NCBI RefSeq assembly: GCF_020379485.1 | Contig: NC_063434.1 | Span: 28,715,401 to 28,779,400, forward strand | Direction of reading: 5' to 3' | DNA: 64,000 bases | Source: Brassica napus | Lineage: Eukaryota; Streptophyta; Magnoliopsida; Brassicales; Brassicaceae | In this document: positions 50,512 through 62,100 of the stretch, one piece after another | Layout of the letters: each line of letters begins with the position of its first letter | How positions within the stretch are numbered: position 1 is the stretch's first letter | Translations under genes and position numbers: made by a program | Notes under the pieces: model-generated | What the model saw: only the letters and a program-made list of their open reading frames with translations | Databases searched by the model: none | Told to the model about the DNA's origin: nothing

Positions 50512-53500
50512 ATACCCGGCCCTTCGAAATTGATCTTGTCCTCAAGGTCAAACTGTGGGAACTGATCTTTCATCACACTAACTTCTTCCCATGTGCAGTC
50601 ATGAGCCGGCAACCCTTCCCATTGAACTAGCACCTCCTCCTGCTGAGTTTTCTCATTCCTTCTTTTCTTTAATACCGCTGCAGGCCCAGTTTCCAGCACC
50701 CCTTCCGACGATAATTGTGGTGGTATAGCCACAGTCTCCACCAACTCTCCGACCATCTTCTTGAGCTGTGAGACATGGAACGTTGGATGTATTTTGGTAC
50801 CTTCGGGCAGTTTTAACTTGTAAGCGACACGCCCCACTTTTGCCAATACCTCGAATGGTCCATAGAACCTAGCAGACAGCTTCTCGTTAATGCGTTTGGC
50901 TAGAGTGCGCTGTCTGTAAGGACGGATCTTTACCAACACCATATCTCCCACTGTGAATTCAACCTCACGCCTTTTGATGTCTGCCTTTTCCTTCATCAAC
51001 TGCTGAGAGCGATGGAGTTGCTCCTTAATGCTATCCAACATCCTATCTCGCTCTTTCAACTGTTCTTCCAACTCTGCATTAACCGTAGACCCGTTCTCAT
51101 ACCTTAACAACGTCGGAGGTACTCTTCCATACAGAGCTTGGAACGGCGACATCTGAATCGAAGTGTGATAGGAGGTGTTGTAACTCAGCTCAGCCCACTC
51201 CAGAAACTTAGCCCACGTTCTTGGCTTATCCCCTGCGTAACACCTCAGATACGTCTCCATACTTCTGTTGGTTACCTCAGTCTGCCCATCGGTTTGTGGG
51301 TGATAAGCGGTACTGAAGCACAGCTTTGACCCTGACAGCTTAAATAACTCCTTCCAGAACGAACTTGTGAAGACCTTGTCTCTATCCGATACTATTGTGC
51401 GAGGGAACCCGTGTAGTTTGATGATCCCATGCACAAAGAGTTGAGCGATTTCTGGCGCCGTGAAGGGGTGTTTGATCTTGATGAAATGTGCGTATTTCGT
51501 GAAACGATCAACCACCACTAACACTGCGTTGAAACCATCCGATTTTGGAAGTCCTTCCACAAAATCCATCGAGATATCCTCCCACACCTGACCTGGAATC
51601 GGCAGCGGTTGAAGCAACCCCCCTGGAGCCAGTGTGGAGTATTTCTGTCTCTGGCAAGTCTGACACGCCGCCACATACCTCCTTATATCCGTCATCATCC
51701 CCCTCCAGTAGAACAACTCTCCAATCCTCTTCTGAGTCTTTAACATTCCTCCGTGCCCTGCCATCTTACTGTCATGGTGTTCTTTAAGGATCACCCCCAC
51801 CAACGGTGAGTCTCTAGGTAGCACTAGTTTCCCCTGCCTCAGTAAACGCCCTTGTACCCAAGAGTAGTCAGGGTGTTTAGAAGGGTCCTCTCTGAGCTCC
51901 GTTATTAACTTCTGCAACTCCACATCCTTGTCAACCTCACTGCCAATTTCTTCCAATTGTAAAGCAGTTGACACTGATACCGCATACAACTCCGAGACCT
52001 CAGTCTTGCGTGATAAGGCGTCCGCTGCCTTGTTCTCCAGTCCTGGCTTGTAAATTATATCAAACTCGAACCCCAACAGTTTGGTGAGCCAGCGCTGATA
52101 CTCCATGTTGATCTCTCGCTGCTCCAGCAGGAACTTGAGACTCTTCTGATCCGTCTTTACTACAAACCTTCGCCCCAATAGGTAGTGTCTCCATTTCTGC
52201 ACAGCGAACACTATCGCCATGAGCTCCCTCTCATAGACTGATTTGAGCTTCTGGCGAGCAGTCAACGCTTGACTGAAATATGCTATAGGCCGCTGTTGCT
52301 GCATCAATACCGCTCCCAACCCTACACCAGACGCGTCTGATTCTACCACAAACAGCTCCTCGAAATTTGGCATCGCCAAGACCGGGACAGTGGTCATGGC
52401 TTCCTTCAACCCCCTGAATGCCTCTGTTGCTTCCTGGTTCCAAAGAAACTGATCCTTCTGTAACAGAGAGGTCAAAGGACGTGCTATACTCCCATAGCCT
52501 AGCACGAATTTCCTGTAGTAGCCGGTGAGACCAAGGAACCCTCTCAACTCTTTCACTACTCTTGGTACTGGCCAGTTAACCATCGCTCGTATCTTTTCTG
52601 GATCCGCCGCCACCCCTTGTGCTGAGATCACATAACCCAAATACTCTACCTTCTCACAACCAAAGTGACATTTCTTCCTGTTTGCGTAGAGACGGTTCTT
52701 CTCCAGCAGCCCCAATACAATCTCCAAGTGCCTCTCATGCTCCTCCTTTGTCTTGCTGTAGACCAGGATGTCGTCAAAAAAGACCAGGACAAACCGGCGC
52801 AAATGAGGTCTGAATACATCATTCATAAGAGACTGGAACGTTGCTGGAGCGTTGGAGAGCCCAAATGGCATGACGAGGAACTCGTAGTGTCCGTCGTGCG
52901 TGCGGAAAGCTGTTTTTGGAACATCCTCAGCCTTTACCAGAATTTGATGGTAGCCTGAGCGGAGGTCGAGCTTCGAGAACACCACGGCGCCATGGAGCTC
53001 ATCCAAGAGTTGATCGATCATTGGTATTGGGTACTTGTCTGCTATGGTGACTCGATTGAGAGCTCGATAGTCTACGCAAAACCTCCAACTTCCGTCTTTC
53101 TTCTTCACCAATAACACCGGACTTGAGAATGGGCTATTGCTTTCCTTTATAATCCCTGCTGCCAGCATCAGACCGATCTGCTTCTCAATCTCCGTCTTCT
53201 GTGCTTGAGGATAACGGAATGGTCTGACACTAACGGGACTGGCTCCTGCCTCCAGCAATATAGCGTGCTCCTTCCCTCTTGATGGTGGCAGTCCTGTGGG
53301 TACTTGAAACACCCCAGCGTACTGTCCCAACACGGCCTGCCACTCCTGATCGACGGTCACGGGAAATCCCGTTTCCCCAGCCTGCAATCCTCCAAACTCC
53401 ACTACAATACCCTCTCCTTCTTCCTCCAACGTTCTCCAGATCGACTTCAAAGACACTCCTGCTGAGTGAAGGCTGGGATCTCCCTGTATCAGAACCCACT

Positions 53501-55172
53501 CCCCATCCAACCTGATTTTCATCCTCTGCAGTTTCCAGTTAACTCGCATTTCACCCAGTGTGTCGAGCCACTGTACTCCCAAAATCACGTCTGCTATACC
53601 CAGCTCCAGAGGCAGAAAACTCGTGTGAATGGTACAGTCTTGCAACTTCAACTCTACTCCCGTAATCACCCCTCTCCCTTGCACTTTAACTCCACCAGCC
53701 ACCATTACCCCGTAGCGTGTTGTGTTCTTCGCTATGAGTCCCATTCGACTAGCCATCTTCTCCGAAATGAAATTGTGAGAGGCACCGCTGTCGATAAGGA
53801 CAGTCACCTCCTCTCCTCCCAACTCCCCTTTCAACTTCATCGTGCGAGATGAGGTCAGACCGACAACAGAGCTAATTGAGACCTCTGCCACCACTGCCTC
53901 GACTTCGTTCTCCTCCTCATCTAGCAGCTCACACGGCTCTTCGTCGAACACCTCTTCCTTCCCATCGTCGTGCATAATCAATATCGTGAGTTCCGGCTTG
54001 GGACACTTGTGGTTCCGGAAGAACTTCTCGTCGCAGCGAAAACAGAGACCGGCCGACCTCCGTTGCTTGATCTCTGCCGGCGTCAGACGGCGAAACGGAG
54101 CCTTTACCCTATTGTGATAGGTCGTAGTCTTTCCCGCAACCCCTTTGTCCTTCTGCGGTGACAGGCTTGACGTGTAGTTGGGCTTGGACTTTTGTTGATT
54201 AGGCCCATTAAAGCTCAACTTATTAGTCGTCTCGTCACTGCGGTTATTGGGTTTCGGGTTACGGCCTGCTAAACTGGGGTAGGGTTTCGAATCGTCTTCC
54301 CCGTTGTCTCCCTCCCATTCTTCCACCTTCCGAGCAAAACTCATCATCTTTTGCAACGTCTTTGGCTCGAACATTCTCACTCCCGCTCGGATGCGTGGTT
54401 TTAACCCATTCATGAACGCCATTTCCAACACCGCGTCCGTCAGCTCCGGTGCGTTTGTCGCCAGCGATATAAACTCCCGACAGTAGTCTTTGACAGACCC
54501 TTCCTGTCGGAGGCGGAGGAGCCTCTCGCCGGCTGACGTATCTCTCGCCGTCGAGTATTGCTCCAACACCCTCTCCTTCAGCTGACTCCAACTCCGGAAT
54601 GGGTCTCTATCACGCTCCCAACGATACCACAAAAGTGCGTCTTCAACGAAACACATCTTCACCGCTTTCAGCTTCTGTTCTTCCGTGAACTCACTGATCT
54701 CAAAATACTGATCCGCTCTCAGCACCCAGCTATCTGCTTGTTCGCCATCGAACAAGGGTAGCTCAAGCCGGCGGGCCAATCTTTTGTTCCGATAGTCTTC
54801 CTCCATCTGACTGGATCCCTGAGAAAACGCTCCCTTCCTCTCCGATCCTTCTTCCTCCACCGAAATCGGTGTCTGATCCAGGACCTGGCCGGCTTTAGTC
54901 GTTACCGGTGAAGATCCTTCTCCGACTGATGTTTCTTCTTCCTGATGAGCTTTTCCTTTGGCGGCTTCGAGCGAACGAGCCTTCTCTCTCGCCTGCTCGT
55001 TCTTCTCCTGCTCCAACCGGCCAAAGAAAGCGCTCATCTGCTGTTGCATCACCGCCAAGGTCTGCTCCATCGCATCGACCTTGGTCATGCTCTGCTCCAG
55101 AAGTGAGATGCGACCCATCTGCTGCTGCATCTGGTCCGCGGTTGATTCTGCCTTGTTTCTCTTTGGTGCCAT
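50439..55172 (-). CDS. gag-pol: Reina-like Gag-Pol polyprotein
   Basis: An open frame of 1,577 codons from the ATG at 55,172. A longer frame reaches 55,205 but would need a TTG start inside the PBS. Order: N-terminal coiled-coil-like, Gln/Met-rich region (QMQQQMG); Gag ([20 protein letters not shown]); zinc knuckle [14 protein letters not shown]; protease [15 protein letters not shown] with LRSGYHQI and catalytic FFDD; RNase [11 protein letters not shown]. Integrase has an HHCC finger ([12 protein letters not shown] ... CQTCQRQK) and DDE segments ([29 protein letters not shown]). The end is a chromodomain ([16 protein letters not shown]), which in this group is thought to steer integration to marked chromatin. 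Gag and Pol share one frame with no visible frameshift or intron, unlike the Tekay-like element. Catalytic residues are present. Confidence 0.95.
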   Translation of the reverse strand: MAPKRNKAESTADQMQQQMGRISLLEQSMTKVDAMEQTLAVMQQQMSAFFGRLEQEKNEQAREKARSLEAAKGKAHQEEETSVGEGSSPVTTKAGQVLDQTPISVEEEGSERKGAFSQGSSQMEEDYRNKRLARRLELPLFDGEQADSWVLRADQYFEISEFTEEQKLKAVKMCFVEDALLWYRWERDRDPFRSWSQLKERVLEQYSTARDTSAGERLLRLRQEGSVKDYCREFISLATNAPELTDAVLEMAFMNGLKPRIRAGVRMFEPKTLQKMMSFARKVEEWEGDNGEDDSKPYPSLAGRNPKPNNRSDETTNKLSFNGPNQQKSKPNYTSSLSPQKDKGVAGKTTTYHNRVKAPFRRLTPAEIKQRRSAGLCFRCDEKFFRNHKCPKPELTILIMHDDGKEEVFDEEPCELLDEEENEVEAVVAEVSISSVVGLTSSRTMKLKGELGGEEVTVLIDSGASHNFISEKMASRMGLIAKNTTRYGVMVAGGVKVQGRGVITGVELKLQDCTIHTSFLPLELGIADVILGVQWLDTLGEMRVNWKLQRMKIRLDGEWVLIQGDPSLHSAGVSLKSIWRTLEEEGEGIVVEFGGLQAGETGFPVTVDQEWQAVLGQYAGVFQVPTGLPPSRGKEHAILLEAGASPVSVRPFRYPQAQKTEIEKQIGLMLAAGIIKESNSPFSSPVLLVKKKDGSWRFCVDYRALNRVTIADKYPIPMIDQLLDELHGAVVFSKLDLRSGYHQILVKAEDVPKTAFRTHDGHYEFLVMPFGLSNAPATFQSLMNDVFRPHLRRFVLVFFDDILVYSKTKEEHERHLEIVLGLLEKNRLYANRKKCHFGCEKVEYLGYVISAQGVAADPEKIRAMVNWPVPRVVKELRGFLGLTGYYRKFVLGYGSIARPLTSLLQKDQFLWNQEATEAFRGLKEAMTTVPVLAMPNFEELFVVESDASGVGLGAVLMQQQRPIAYFSQALTARQKLKSVYERELMAIVFAVQKWRHYLLGRRFVVKTDQKSLKFLLEQREINMEYQRWLTKLLGFEFDIIYKPGLENKAADALSRKTEVSELYAVSVSTALQLEEIGSEVDKDVELQKLITELREDPSKHPDYSWVQGRLLRQGKLVLPRDSPLVGVILKEHHDSKMAGHGGMLKTQKRIGELFYWRGMMTDIRRYVAACQTCQRQKYSTLAPGGLLQPLPIPGQVWEDISMDFVEGLPKSDGFNAVLVVVDRFTKYAHFIKIKHPFTAPEIAQLFVHGIIKLHGFPRTIVSDRDKVFTSSFWKELFKLSGSKLCFSTAYHPQTDGQTEVTNRSMETYLRCYAGDKPRTWAKFLEWAELSYNTSYHTSIQMSPFQALYGRVPPTLLRYENGSTVNAELEEQLKERDRMLDSIKEQLHRSQQLMKEKADIKRREVEFTVGDMVLVKIRPYRQRTLAKRINEKLSARFYGPFEVLAKVGRVAYKLKLPEGTKIHPTFHVSQLKKMVGELVETVAIPPQLSSEGVLETGPAAVLKKRRNEKTQQEEVLVQWEGLPAHDCTWEEVSVMKDQFPQFDLEDKINFEGPGIDTYEAERPPILFHYRRRGQTSEK
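50512..50526 (-). promoter_or_regulatory. Polypurine tract of the Reina-like element
   Basis: Purine-rich CGAAGGGCCGGGTAT on the minus strand abuts the 3' LTR. It is less pure than usual, with two internal C bases. Confidence 0.6.
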
Positions 55173-55192
55173 CGTTTCCCTTAGATCTACGA

Positions 55193-55204
55193 GCTCTGAT
55201 ACCA
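55193..55204 (-). other. Primer-binding site (initiator Met tRNA type) of the Reina-like element
   Basis: The minus strand reads TGGTATCAGAGC, three bases inside the 5' LTR. Confidence 0.92.
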
Positions 55205-55207
55205 AGT

Positions 55208-55616
55208 TAATAAGATCAACTTATTTCTTAAGTATGAACTCTCAGAACTTAGGAGAAAAGATTGTTTGTATTCACTGAACAAAGTATTACAGAGACGTTA
55301 AAGGACTCTCTCTCCCTACTACAACTTTGATCAATCCAATGATAAACATAACAAACTACTCTCTCCTCTCTTTTATAGACTCCTAGGATCTCGTGAATGC
55401 CCACAAGCGTTCTGCGTTTCCTCAAACGTTTGCGAGTCACGTCAGCACATCCTCGACAGGCCATGTGCTGCAGATCTTCTTGATAACGACCTTTATTCCT
55501 TTATTCTTACTCGACTCTACTCGCTAGCCAGCTGTCCTTCTCATCATTTCTCAGATGTTTGTCCTCTTCTCCTATAGTGAAACAGGATCGGAGGTCGTTC
55601 TGCTTCGTACGTATCA
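55208..55616 (-). repeat. 5' LTR of the Reina-like element (409 bp)
   Basis: Reads as identical to 50,103-50,511 at a constant offset of 5,105. It carries the promoter for minus-strand transcription. Confidence 0.93.
55371..55377 (-). promoter_or_regulatory. TATA box in the 5' LTR
   Basis: The minus strand reads TATAAAAG within an otherwise CT/GA-rich stretch. It lies about 170 bp before the LTR end and 200 bp before the gag ATG. Confidence 0.65.
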
Positions 55617-55621
55617 ACATG
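55617..55621. repeat. Target-site duplication ACATG (right)
   Basis: Matches 50,098-50,102. Confidence 0.85.
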
Positions 55622-56007
55622 ATAACAGAGTGAAGAGAGGAACAAGGTTTTTGAAGCTCAAGAAACCTGTAATCTCATTCAAGTCAATCCCTAAGTGCAG
55701 GGAAGAGAAGGGGACGATTGAGTCCGGAAGAATCTAAAGTCTTGAGAGTCCAGTTGATATTGCTGGTTGAGAGGCTTTGTGAATCATCACCGCTTTGACG
55801 ATGTGTCCAGAGCCCACACATACTCTACTCAATAAGCGATGGAGGACACGGGCTTGCATCCACATTTGCTCTCTCGGTTAACGATTACGGGACATGCAAT
55901 CCACGACATTACGAAGCGTTGAATTACGGAATTCAATTTTAGTTACGTGACATGCAATCGAACTCAATTATCTTATAGTATCAACATTACGTGGTATACT
56001 TAAATTC
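55622..56007. other. Unassigned sequence; short open fragment
   Basis: The first 115 bases continue in frame (NRVKRGTRFLKLKKPV then FKSIPKCREEKG) to a TAA at 55,737, with codon-like composition. No family was recognised. The remaining 270 bases show no coding. Confidence 0.3.
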
Positions 56008-56392
56008 CTCTATAGATTAGGATGTTGACAGATAACAAACATGCATTCGCTTATGCTAAATAATGCATACATTTATATATACATAGACAAAATTTCTTGA
56101 TTGATACTTATTGTCTATAAGTGAAATCATCTACCATTTAGTAATGATATAAAATTATTTATTCATCATTTTTTATCCTTGATATTCCTATATAATTGGA
56201 ATAAGTATAAACGATGTAGATTTATTAATACTGTATTATTAATAGTTAATTAATAAAAATGATAAGAAAACTATAAAGCCACCTAAATCAATTTAAGTAT
56301 TTATTTACTAAATTTAGAACACAATATATTTTTAAAGATATACAGTTGTAATTTTCATTATTCATTAGTAATATGAACCACAAAAAAAATAT
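56008..56392 (+). mobile_element. Truncated Helitron-family copy B (inverted relative to copy A)
   Basis: Inverted repeat of about 48,667-49,081. It begins CTCTATAGATTAGG and shares GCATTCGCTTATGC and CATCATTTTTTATCC with copy A. Copy A has an extra 55 bases (with AGCTAGCTAG). The 3' hairpin and CTAG end are missing here. Confidence 0.7.
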
Positions 56393-57735
56393 TTTTATTA
56401 ATTAATTATAAAATACAACAAATAAAAAACATATTTCTACGTTGAGCCTCCGCTCAAGTCACCTCCGCCACCGCTTTTGTCACCTCCGCCTCCGGTTCAC
56501 CTCCGTATCACGCGTCCACTACCGGTAAGCTTTCATTCGTTAATCCCTCGCACTAGTAGAATAATTAATCCCTCGCACTAGTAGAATAATTGTCTAGTAG
56601 AATAATTGTCTATAGTGTAATAGACACGAACAGTCACACAAAAAAACAAGAGTGAATTAGTCTAAAAACCAAAAAGAATGTCGAAATTAGTTATCTACCA
56701 AGAAGGTGGAAAGTGGAGCGCGTGGTGTGTAAGTGAGTGGCAAAATGACGATTGTAACCCTATGTTTACATGGAGATATAAAATAATATTTTTACAGATT
56801 TTTATAGGTGTTAAAATGTTACTGTAGACAAACGAGAGTGAATTCTATCCTCTGTTCAAAAACGCGGCCGCGTTACCGATTTTGCGGCCGCCTACACGCT
56901 CTACGGATGATGAACGTGGCGATTATGCTTGATTCGGTTGTATTGTACAGTAACACGCGGAATTTCCAACTAGAGCGTAGAATAAGAAAACGCGGACGTC
57001 GAATTGATAAAACCCAGCTTTGTCCAAATCATGTAAACACTAGAAAAAGCTCATATTTTGTTAATTTTGGAGTGGAAACACGTGATTAGTATTTGTTTTA
57101 CAATGCAAATGCTAAATCTATTTGATTATATGATGAAGTCGTCAAAACCTCGAGTGGAAACAATGGCGGCCGCAAACAGAAAAAAAAAATAGGTCTGGGG
57201 AGAAGACGAACACAAAATTACGATTTTACCCTTACTAAATAAATGCGTAAATGTAACATAACAGTATACAGTGGGCGTCGAACCCTGTCCAGGTCGAAAT
57301 TTCCAATGCACACTTACCAATTACGCTATAGAGAATCATTGTACACTTATAAACGTATAAATATAAGACCTTTACAAGATAACTTTTTTTATTGATCTGA
57401 TTTTAAAATGATCAAACCTTTCACTTCTTCAATTTACAATGCATCAAAAACTACTTTGGCTACGTAAATTCTCTGTACAATTGTGAAACCATATTATATA
57501 ACGACTGCATCTTAAAATGTTAATTTTATGTATAAAAATATGGTATTATATGTATAAAAATACAAAAAAATTCCGTCCCGCGTACTCTCCGATTTTTTTC
57601 CGCTTTTTCAATAAATCGCTAGGCCCGGGTGTGCCGCACGCGTAGCGCCTAGCGAGTTTCCGAACAAGGATTCTATCTACTGGCTTCTTTGATGCAAACG
57701 ACAAAGTATGGTTTTTTTTTTGTGAATGAATGCAG
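56393..57735. other. Composite insert DNA with GC-rich transposon-like motifs
   Basis: No supported gene. A Pro-codon stretch (CCTCCGCCACCG type, 56,446-56,520) ends at a donor-like GGTAAGC and looks like a captured exon fragment. Short CTAGTAGAATAATT units repeat at 56,550-56,615. GCGGCCGC occurs at about 56,864, 56,882 and 57,164. A GC-rich near-palindrome (CGCTAGGC ... GCGCCTAGCG, 57,618-57,655) followed by TTTCCGAACAAGG resembles the terminus of a non-autonomous DNA element. The last 15 bases are the SS2 intron acceptor. Confidence 0.4.
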
Positions 57736-59062
57736 GATATCTTGAAGCGCATGGTTTTGTTTTGCAAAGCCGCTGTTGAGGTAAAACCTCTGGCGCTCCA
57801 ATATCATAATTTTGCTTTCTCCTTATACCAGGTTTGGTTTCTGTGTCCAGGTTCCTTGGTATGTTCCAGTGGAGGTGTCTGCTATGGAGATGGCAATTTG
57901 GCTTTCATCGCAAATGATTGGCACACTGCTTTGCTCCCTGTCTACTTGAAAGCCTATTACCGAGATCACGGATTAATGAAATACACACGTTCTGTTCTTG
58001 TAATCCACAACATTGCTCACCAGGTTAGTAAAAATTCTCCATTCCATAAAAATAAAAATAAAAATGATCTTACTTCATTCTTATATTTTAACCTGCTGGT
58101 GGTAAAATAGGGTCGAGGACCGGTAGATGATTTCTCATACGTGGATCTACCGGGGCATTACTTGGACAGCTTCAAGCTGTACGACCCTGTGGGAGGAGAG
58201 CACTTCAACATCTTCGCGGCTGGTCTTAAAGCTGCGGATAGAGTTCTCACCGTTAGGCATGGATACTCCTGGGAGGTTAAGACCTTAGAAGGAGGCTGAG
58301 GTCTTCACAACATCATAAGCGAAAACGACTGGAAGTTTAGAGGCATTGTGAACGGTATCGACACAAAAGAATGGAACCCAAAATTTGATCTTCACCTGCA
58401 CTCTGACGACTACACAAACTATTCCTTGGAGACTCTTCACATCGGCAAGCCTCAATGCAAAGCTGCGTTACAGAGAGAGCTCGGTTTACCTGTTAGACCG
58501 GACGTTCCTCTGATCGGTTTTATCGGAAGATTGGATCACCAGAAAGGTGTTGATCTGATAACTGTGGCGGTTCCGTGGATGATGAGCCAGGATGTTCAGC
58601 TGGTTATGTTAGGCTCAGGGAGACCTGATCTTGAAGAGGTCCTCAGACGAATGGAGTATCAGTACAGGGACAAAGCACGAGGATGGGTTGGTTTCTCGGT
58701 TAGAACAGCTCACAGGATAACAGCTGGTGCTGACGTTCTGCTTATGCCTTCGAGGTTCGAACCGTGCGGTTTAAACCAGCTTTACGCGATGATGTATGGA
58801 ACCGTTCCGGTGGTCCATGCGGTGGGAGGGTTGACTGATTCATGCTTTGGGAAACTGTTTGTTGACGTATTTACGCGATGAAGTATGGAACCGTTCAGCA
58901 GGTAAGCTGATTCATGCTTTGGGAAACTGTTTGTTGACGTATAGAGAGTATAAGGAGAGCTGGGAAGGGCTTCAGAGAAGAGGGATGACTCAAGATTTGA
59001 GTTGGGATAATGCTGCTGAGAATTATGAAGAAGTTCTTGTTGCTGCTAAGTATCAATGGTGA
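57736..59062 (+). pseudogene. SS2: Starch synthase 2 (SS2) pseudogene, 3' part
   Basis: Exons are 57736-57780 ([15 protein letters not shown]), 57851-58023 ([26 protein letters not shown]) and 58111-59062. They cover the end of the GT5 catalytic domain and the GT1 domain ([29 protein letters not shown]). Lesions: loss of one base just after WYVP (about 57,866) shifts frame, and TGG to TGA at 58,297-58,299 stops at GLHNI. At 58,838-58,942 the segment between GGL and AGKL (about 25 residues, including the motif after the GT1 core) is gone. It is replaced by a rearranged tandem copy of flanking sequence. The normal C-terminus ([11 protein letters not shown], stop 59,060) is still there. Confidence 0.93.
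58837..58942. repeat. Short rearranged tandem duplication in SS2
   Basis: GATTCATGCTTTGGGAAACT and the 14 bases after it occur at 58,837 and again at 58,909. Between them is a second copy of TTTACGCGATGAAGTATGG, originally at about 58,780. This is typical of template-switching repair across a deletion. Confidence 0.85.
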
Positions 59063-59316
59063 GAGTTAATAAATAAAAGTTCTTTTTTTTTCTTCTTTTA
59101 GTGTCTGTAAAGAATCTGTCTTTTGGAATTGTTAAGAAGCATAGTTGTGTAGATTTTGTGAAAGCTTGGCAAATTAGCATGCTTTGTAAGCTCCTTGTGG
59201 TAAAGGGTCAGCTTCTTTATAAATCTCTCTTGCGCTCTCTCTAAGGTAACACTAAAGTGATAGACTTGACAAAGTGGAACAATGGTTACAAGTGAAGAAA
59301 ACAGTAGTTTATAATA
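59063..59316. other. Convergent 3' ends of SS2 and the DUF1666 gene
   Basis: Only 254 bp separate the SS2 stop from the DUF1666 stop on the other strand. It holds the 3' untranslated regions and no other features. Confidence 0.6.
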
Positions 59317-62100
59317 TTAAGATGGGAATAAAACAGGTGAGGAAGTTCTAGAGAATTTGCCACCATTGAAATCAATGTTGTTGAGCTTGTGTTGACACCA
59401 TTTGAGGTGAGAAGATGAGACCAAAGACATTTGTAAAACTCTAGACACAAGCTTTAACTCTATCTTTATAAATGTTACTAACATAGAGTTTTCATCTTCT
59501 TTCATGTAAGGAGATTTCTTCTTCTTCTTGAACCAAATCTTCTTCTTCTTCTTCCCTTGTGCCTCCTTCAATGATTGTTCCTTCTTCATAAATCCAGATG
59601 TTTTAACATTTTTAGTAAGAAAAGTAAAAAATTTGGAAAAGTACATTTTTTTGAAGATTTTTACCTTTTGGAGTAAATTTTTAAGGTTAAGAAAAAGCAT
59701 AATGTCTCTAGGATCTTCCACTTCCATAAGAGGAGAGTTGACGAATGAGATTTTAAGTCTTTCCCAAACCAAAGGCCTCTTGATGTCTGCTTTCACAAAG
59801 TCATAGAAGACTGTAATGCATCTCTCTATTGCTTTCAGCACTTGTTTCTCATTACTCTCTCTTCCACCTTCCTGTGGTCCCTTCCTTTTATATCCTTAAA
59901 ATGACAACAACAAAAAAATGACCAAAACGCTTAGATACGTTAGTTAAAATAAACTTGGAAATTTATATATGAAAAAAAATCTAGGATGTAATGTGAAATT
60001 ATAAGACAAACTCAAAATGAATTGAACAAATTAATCATTGACATTTCTTTGAATCATGGTCGCACATTTTTTCTTGGTTAACATATAGAGTTGACAATTC
60101 TTCGAGATTTTAGTTGAATAAGACACGTTAAAATAGATAAGGTTGTGTGTTCTTGTTGTGAGTTGTGTGACTTATCTACCAACCTACGTCAAAGGATTAT
60201 GTCGACACATTACATGTTAGAACCGAAGTTTGACTATCACTAATGCAAATTACAATTCCATATTGTATGATATTTAATTTATTTGCAAGTATATTTTAAA
60301 ACTAATTGATAGATTCGTCGTATCTAAAATGAAAGCTGCTTGAAATTTTAAAACCTTTCTTAAGGAGCTTAGTCATTACTCTTTTGATTGTCAAGGAACC
60401 TGTTAAAAACTTATAATTGGCCGCAACTTATATACTATTATGTAAGAAAAAAAGAGAATAAATGAATAATCAAATAATAATATTACTAACAAAAAATGAG
60501 ATTATGGTTTCTATGATTCCAACCAACGTAATTAAAAACTATATAGTATGAACTCTCAATTCATACACGATGTAACCCGCCAAGAAAAGTAGTACATATA
60601 TATAAGTTTATAGAAAATTCTTAGTATTATTAATAGGGATATGATGTGAATGTTTATGATAAATAAATAAATCAATCAGTTACCTGAAAGTCTTGGGACT
60701 TGAAAGAAGCTCATGAGCTCAAACCTTCTTTGAACAAAGCTCAATACCCTTTTCCCTTCACACCTTTCATCTTCCAAAAATCTCTCTAATAAAACCTGAA
60801 ACTTCTGAAATTCTTTAGAGATATCATCTTCATATGACCCGCCTTTCGAATCAGAGGCTTTCATTCTATCTCTCACTGTTAAGTACTGATGCTGGAGAGC
60901 TTCCCATGATAAACATGATTGAGCAATATAAACTAGCTCAAGATCCTTCTCTATGCTTTGTTTTAGCCTCTTCTCTGCTGTTATTCCCCATAAGCTCAAA
61001 GTACTTGCCGTTTCTTGGTTCATCATCACACCTAGGAATGATAATAATGGATTTTAACATCAATGACATTATGATATGATATAAACTGTAACTTGTAATA
61101 AAATGACATGGTAACTTGTAATAAAATGACACGCGTAGAGTAAGTGTAGATTACGGTCGCTAACCAATAAAGGGAATAAAATAAAAGACTTACTTAGTCC
61201 ATATGTTCTATCGCGGCTTAGGATGTCATACCATCTCATTCTTTGGCAGTATGTATTGTATACTTCATTGGTTTCATCATCTTCATCTCGATGAGTTGGA
61301 TTCTCTATTACAATCGATTCTTGTAGTACTGAATCCAAGCTTGATATAGAAAAAGGAGAGGGTTGATCTCCATCGCTATTGAGTGAATTTATATCATCAC
61401 TAGCTTCTAGAGAAGATAGATAGTTCCCAACGTTTGAGGTAACAATATCTTCCTCTTCTTCTTCTTCTTCTTCTTCTTCTTCTTCTTCTTCATTGTTGAC
61501 TAAAGGAAATATATTTTCTTGATCCATTGGCATGGTCTGAAGTTCAAACTCAAGATTATTCTCCACGTTCACAACGTCAACAAAGTCAATAGTGTCTTCT
61601 TCCTCCTCGCTTTCCTTAGCATCAAGAAAATGAACAGCACCATCTTCTTGATCAAGTTGACTGCAAAAATCTTCATCTTCAAGAATCTTGCCTTCTTGGA
61701 GAACTAGAAGAACTTTTAATTGACTATCAACTTGATGTTTAAACGAAAAGCTAAAGGAAGGAACAGGATTATGAATTCTCGTAGAAAGTTCGAAATTAAC
61801 AAGGGTGTTCTTGTTCTCTTGCCTAGACACAACATTATAAGTAACCTCCCTTCTACTCATAATAACTCGTAGAAAACTATTAAATAGCTTTGAGAACGTG
61901 ACCAAGAACGATAAAAAGGAGCTGTAAGACGCTTGAAAGTATGGGACAAGCCATAAAAGGAAGACAGAGAGCCATAGAAGAAGTTGACAAAGAAAGAGAA
62001 CAAGAGGGTGCATGTATAATCTCATGTAGGACCATTTCAAGAAACCATCCTGAATCACAATGGATTCTATGATTAGCCAACATGATGAAAGTAAAGCCAT
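59317..62100 (-). CDS. DUF1666 membrane protein (At3g01175-like)
   Basis: Exons on the minus strand are 62100-61194, 61031-60684 and 59867-59317 (601 aa), with matching phases. The start is MALLSSCWLII at 62,100. The open frame extends further upstream but without coding character. A strong hydrophobic segment covers residues 32-55 and a weaker one 58-75, then an acidic middle with a Glu run (204-218). The DUF1666 region is from about residue 265 (YCQRMRWYDILSRDRTYGL; SCLSWEALQHQY; SFVQRRFELMSFFQVPRL; then LKLVSRVLQMS and LKWCQHKLNNI near the end). Function is unknown. The third-exon acceptor (AAG at 59,868) is the only one that keeps frame. A stretch rich in Phe/Lys at about 59,620-59,680 could be an unspliced intron. 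Position next to SS2 matches Arabidopsis. Confidence 0.85.
61450..61491 (-). repeat. TTC/GAA trinucleotide run in a coding exon
   Basis: About 14 GAA/GAG codons in a row encode the Glu tract of the DUF1666 protein. It is a likely length-variable microsatellite. Confidence 0.85.

Larger units (their letters stand above)
50103..55616 (-). mobile_element. Structurally intact Reina-like Ty3/Gypsy chromovirus, 5,514 bp
   Basis: Minus-strand element with two 409-bp LTRs that I read as identical, ACATG target duplications, an initiator-Met PBS, a polypurine tract and a single uninterrupted gag-pol frame. Small size, short LTRs, one fused ORF and a C-terminal chromodomain fit the Reina clade. Identical LTRs imply very recent insertion. 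All parts needed for autonomous movement appear present. It lies in the nested insertion DNA within the SS2 pseudogene intron. Confidence 0.95.

Noticed and set aside
51138..54761. Plus-strand frames of 60-128 codons across the Reina element
   Set aside because: They are antisense shadows of the intact gag-pol frame.
56808..57089. 93-codon frame with Arg-rich composition
   Set aside because: It overlaps GC-rich transposon-like motifs and has no family features or neighbouring exons.
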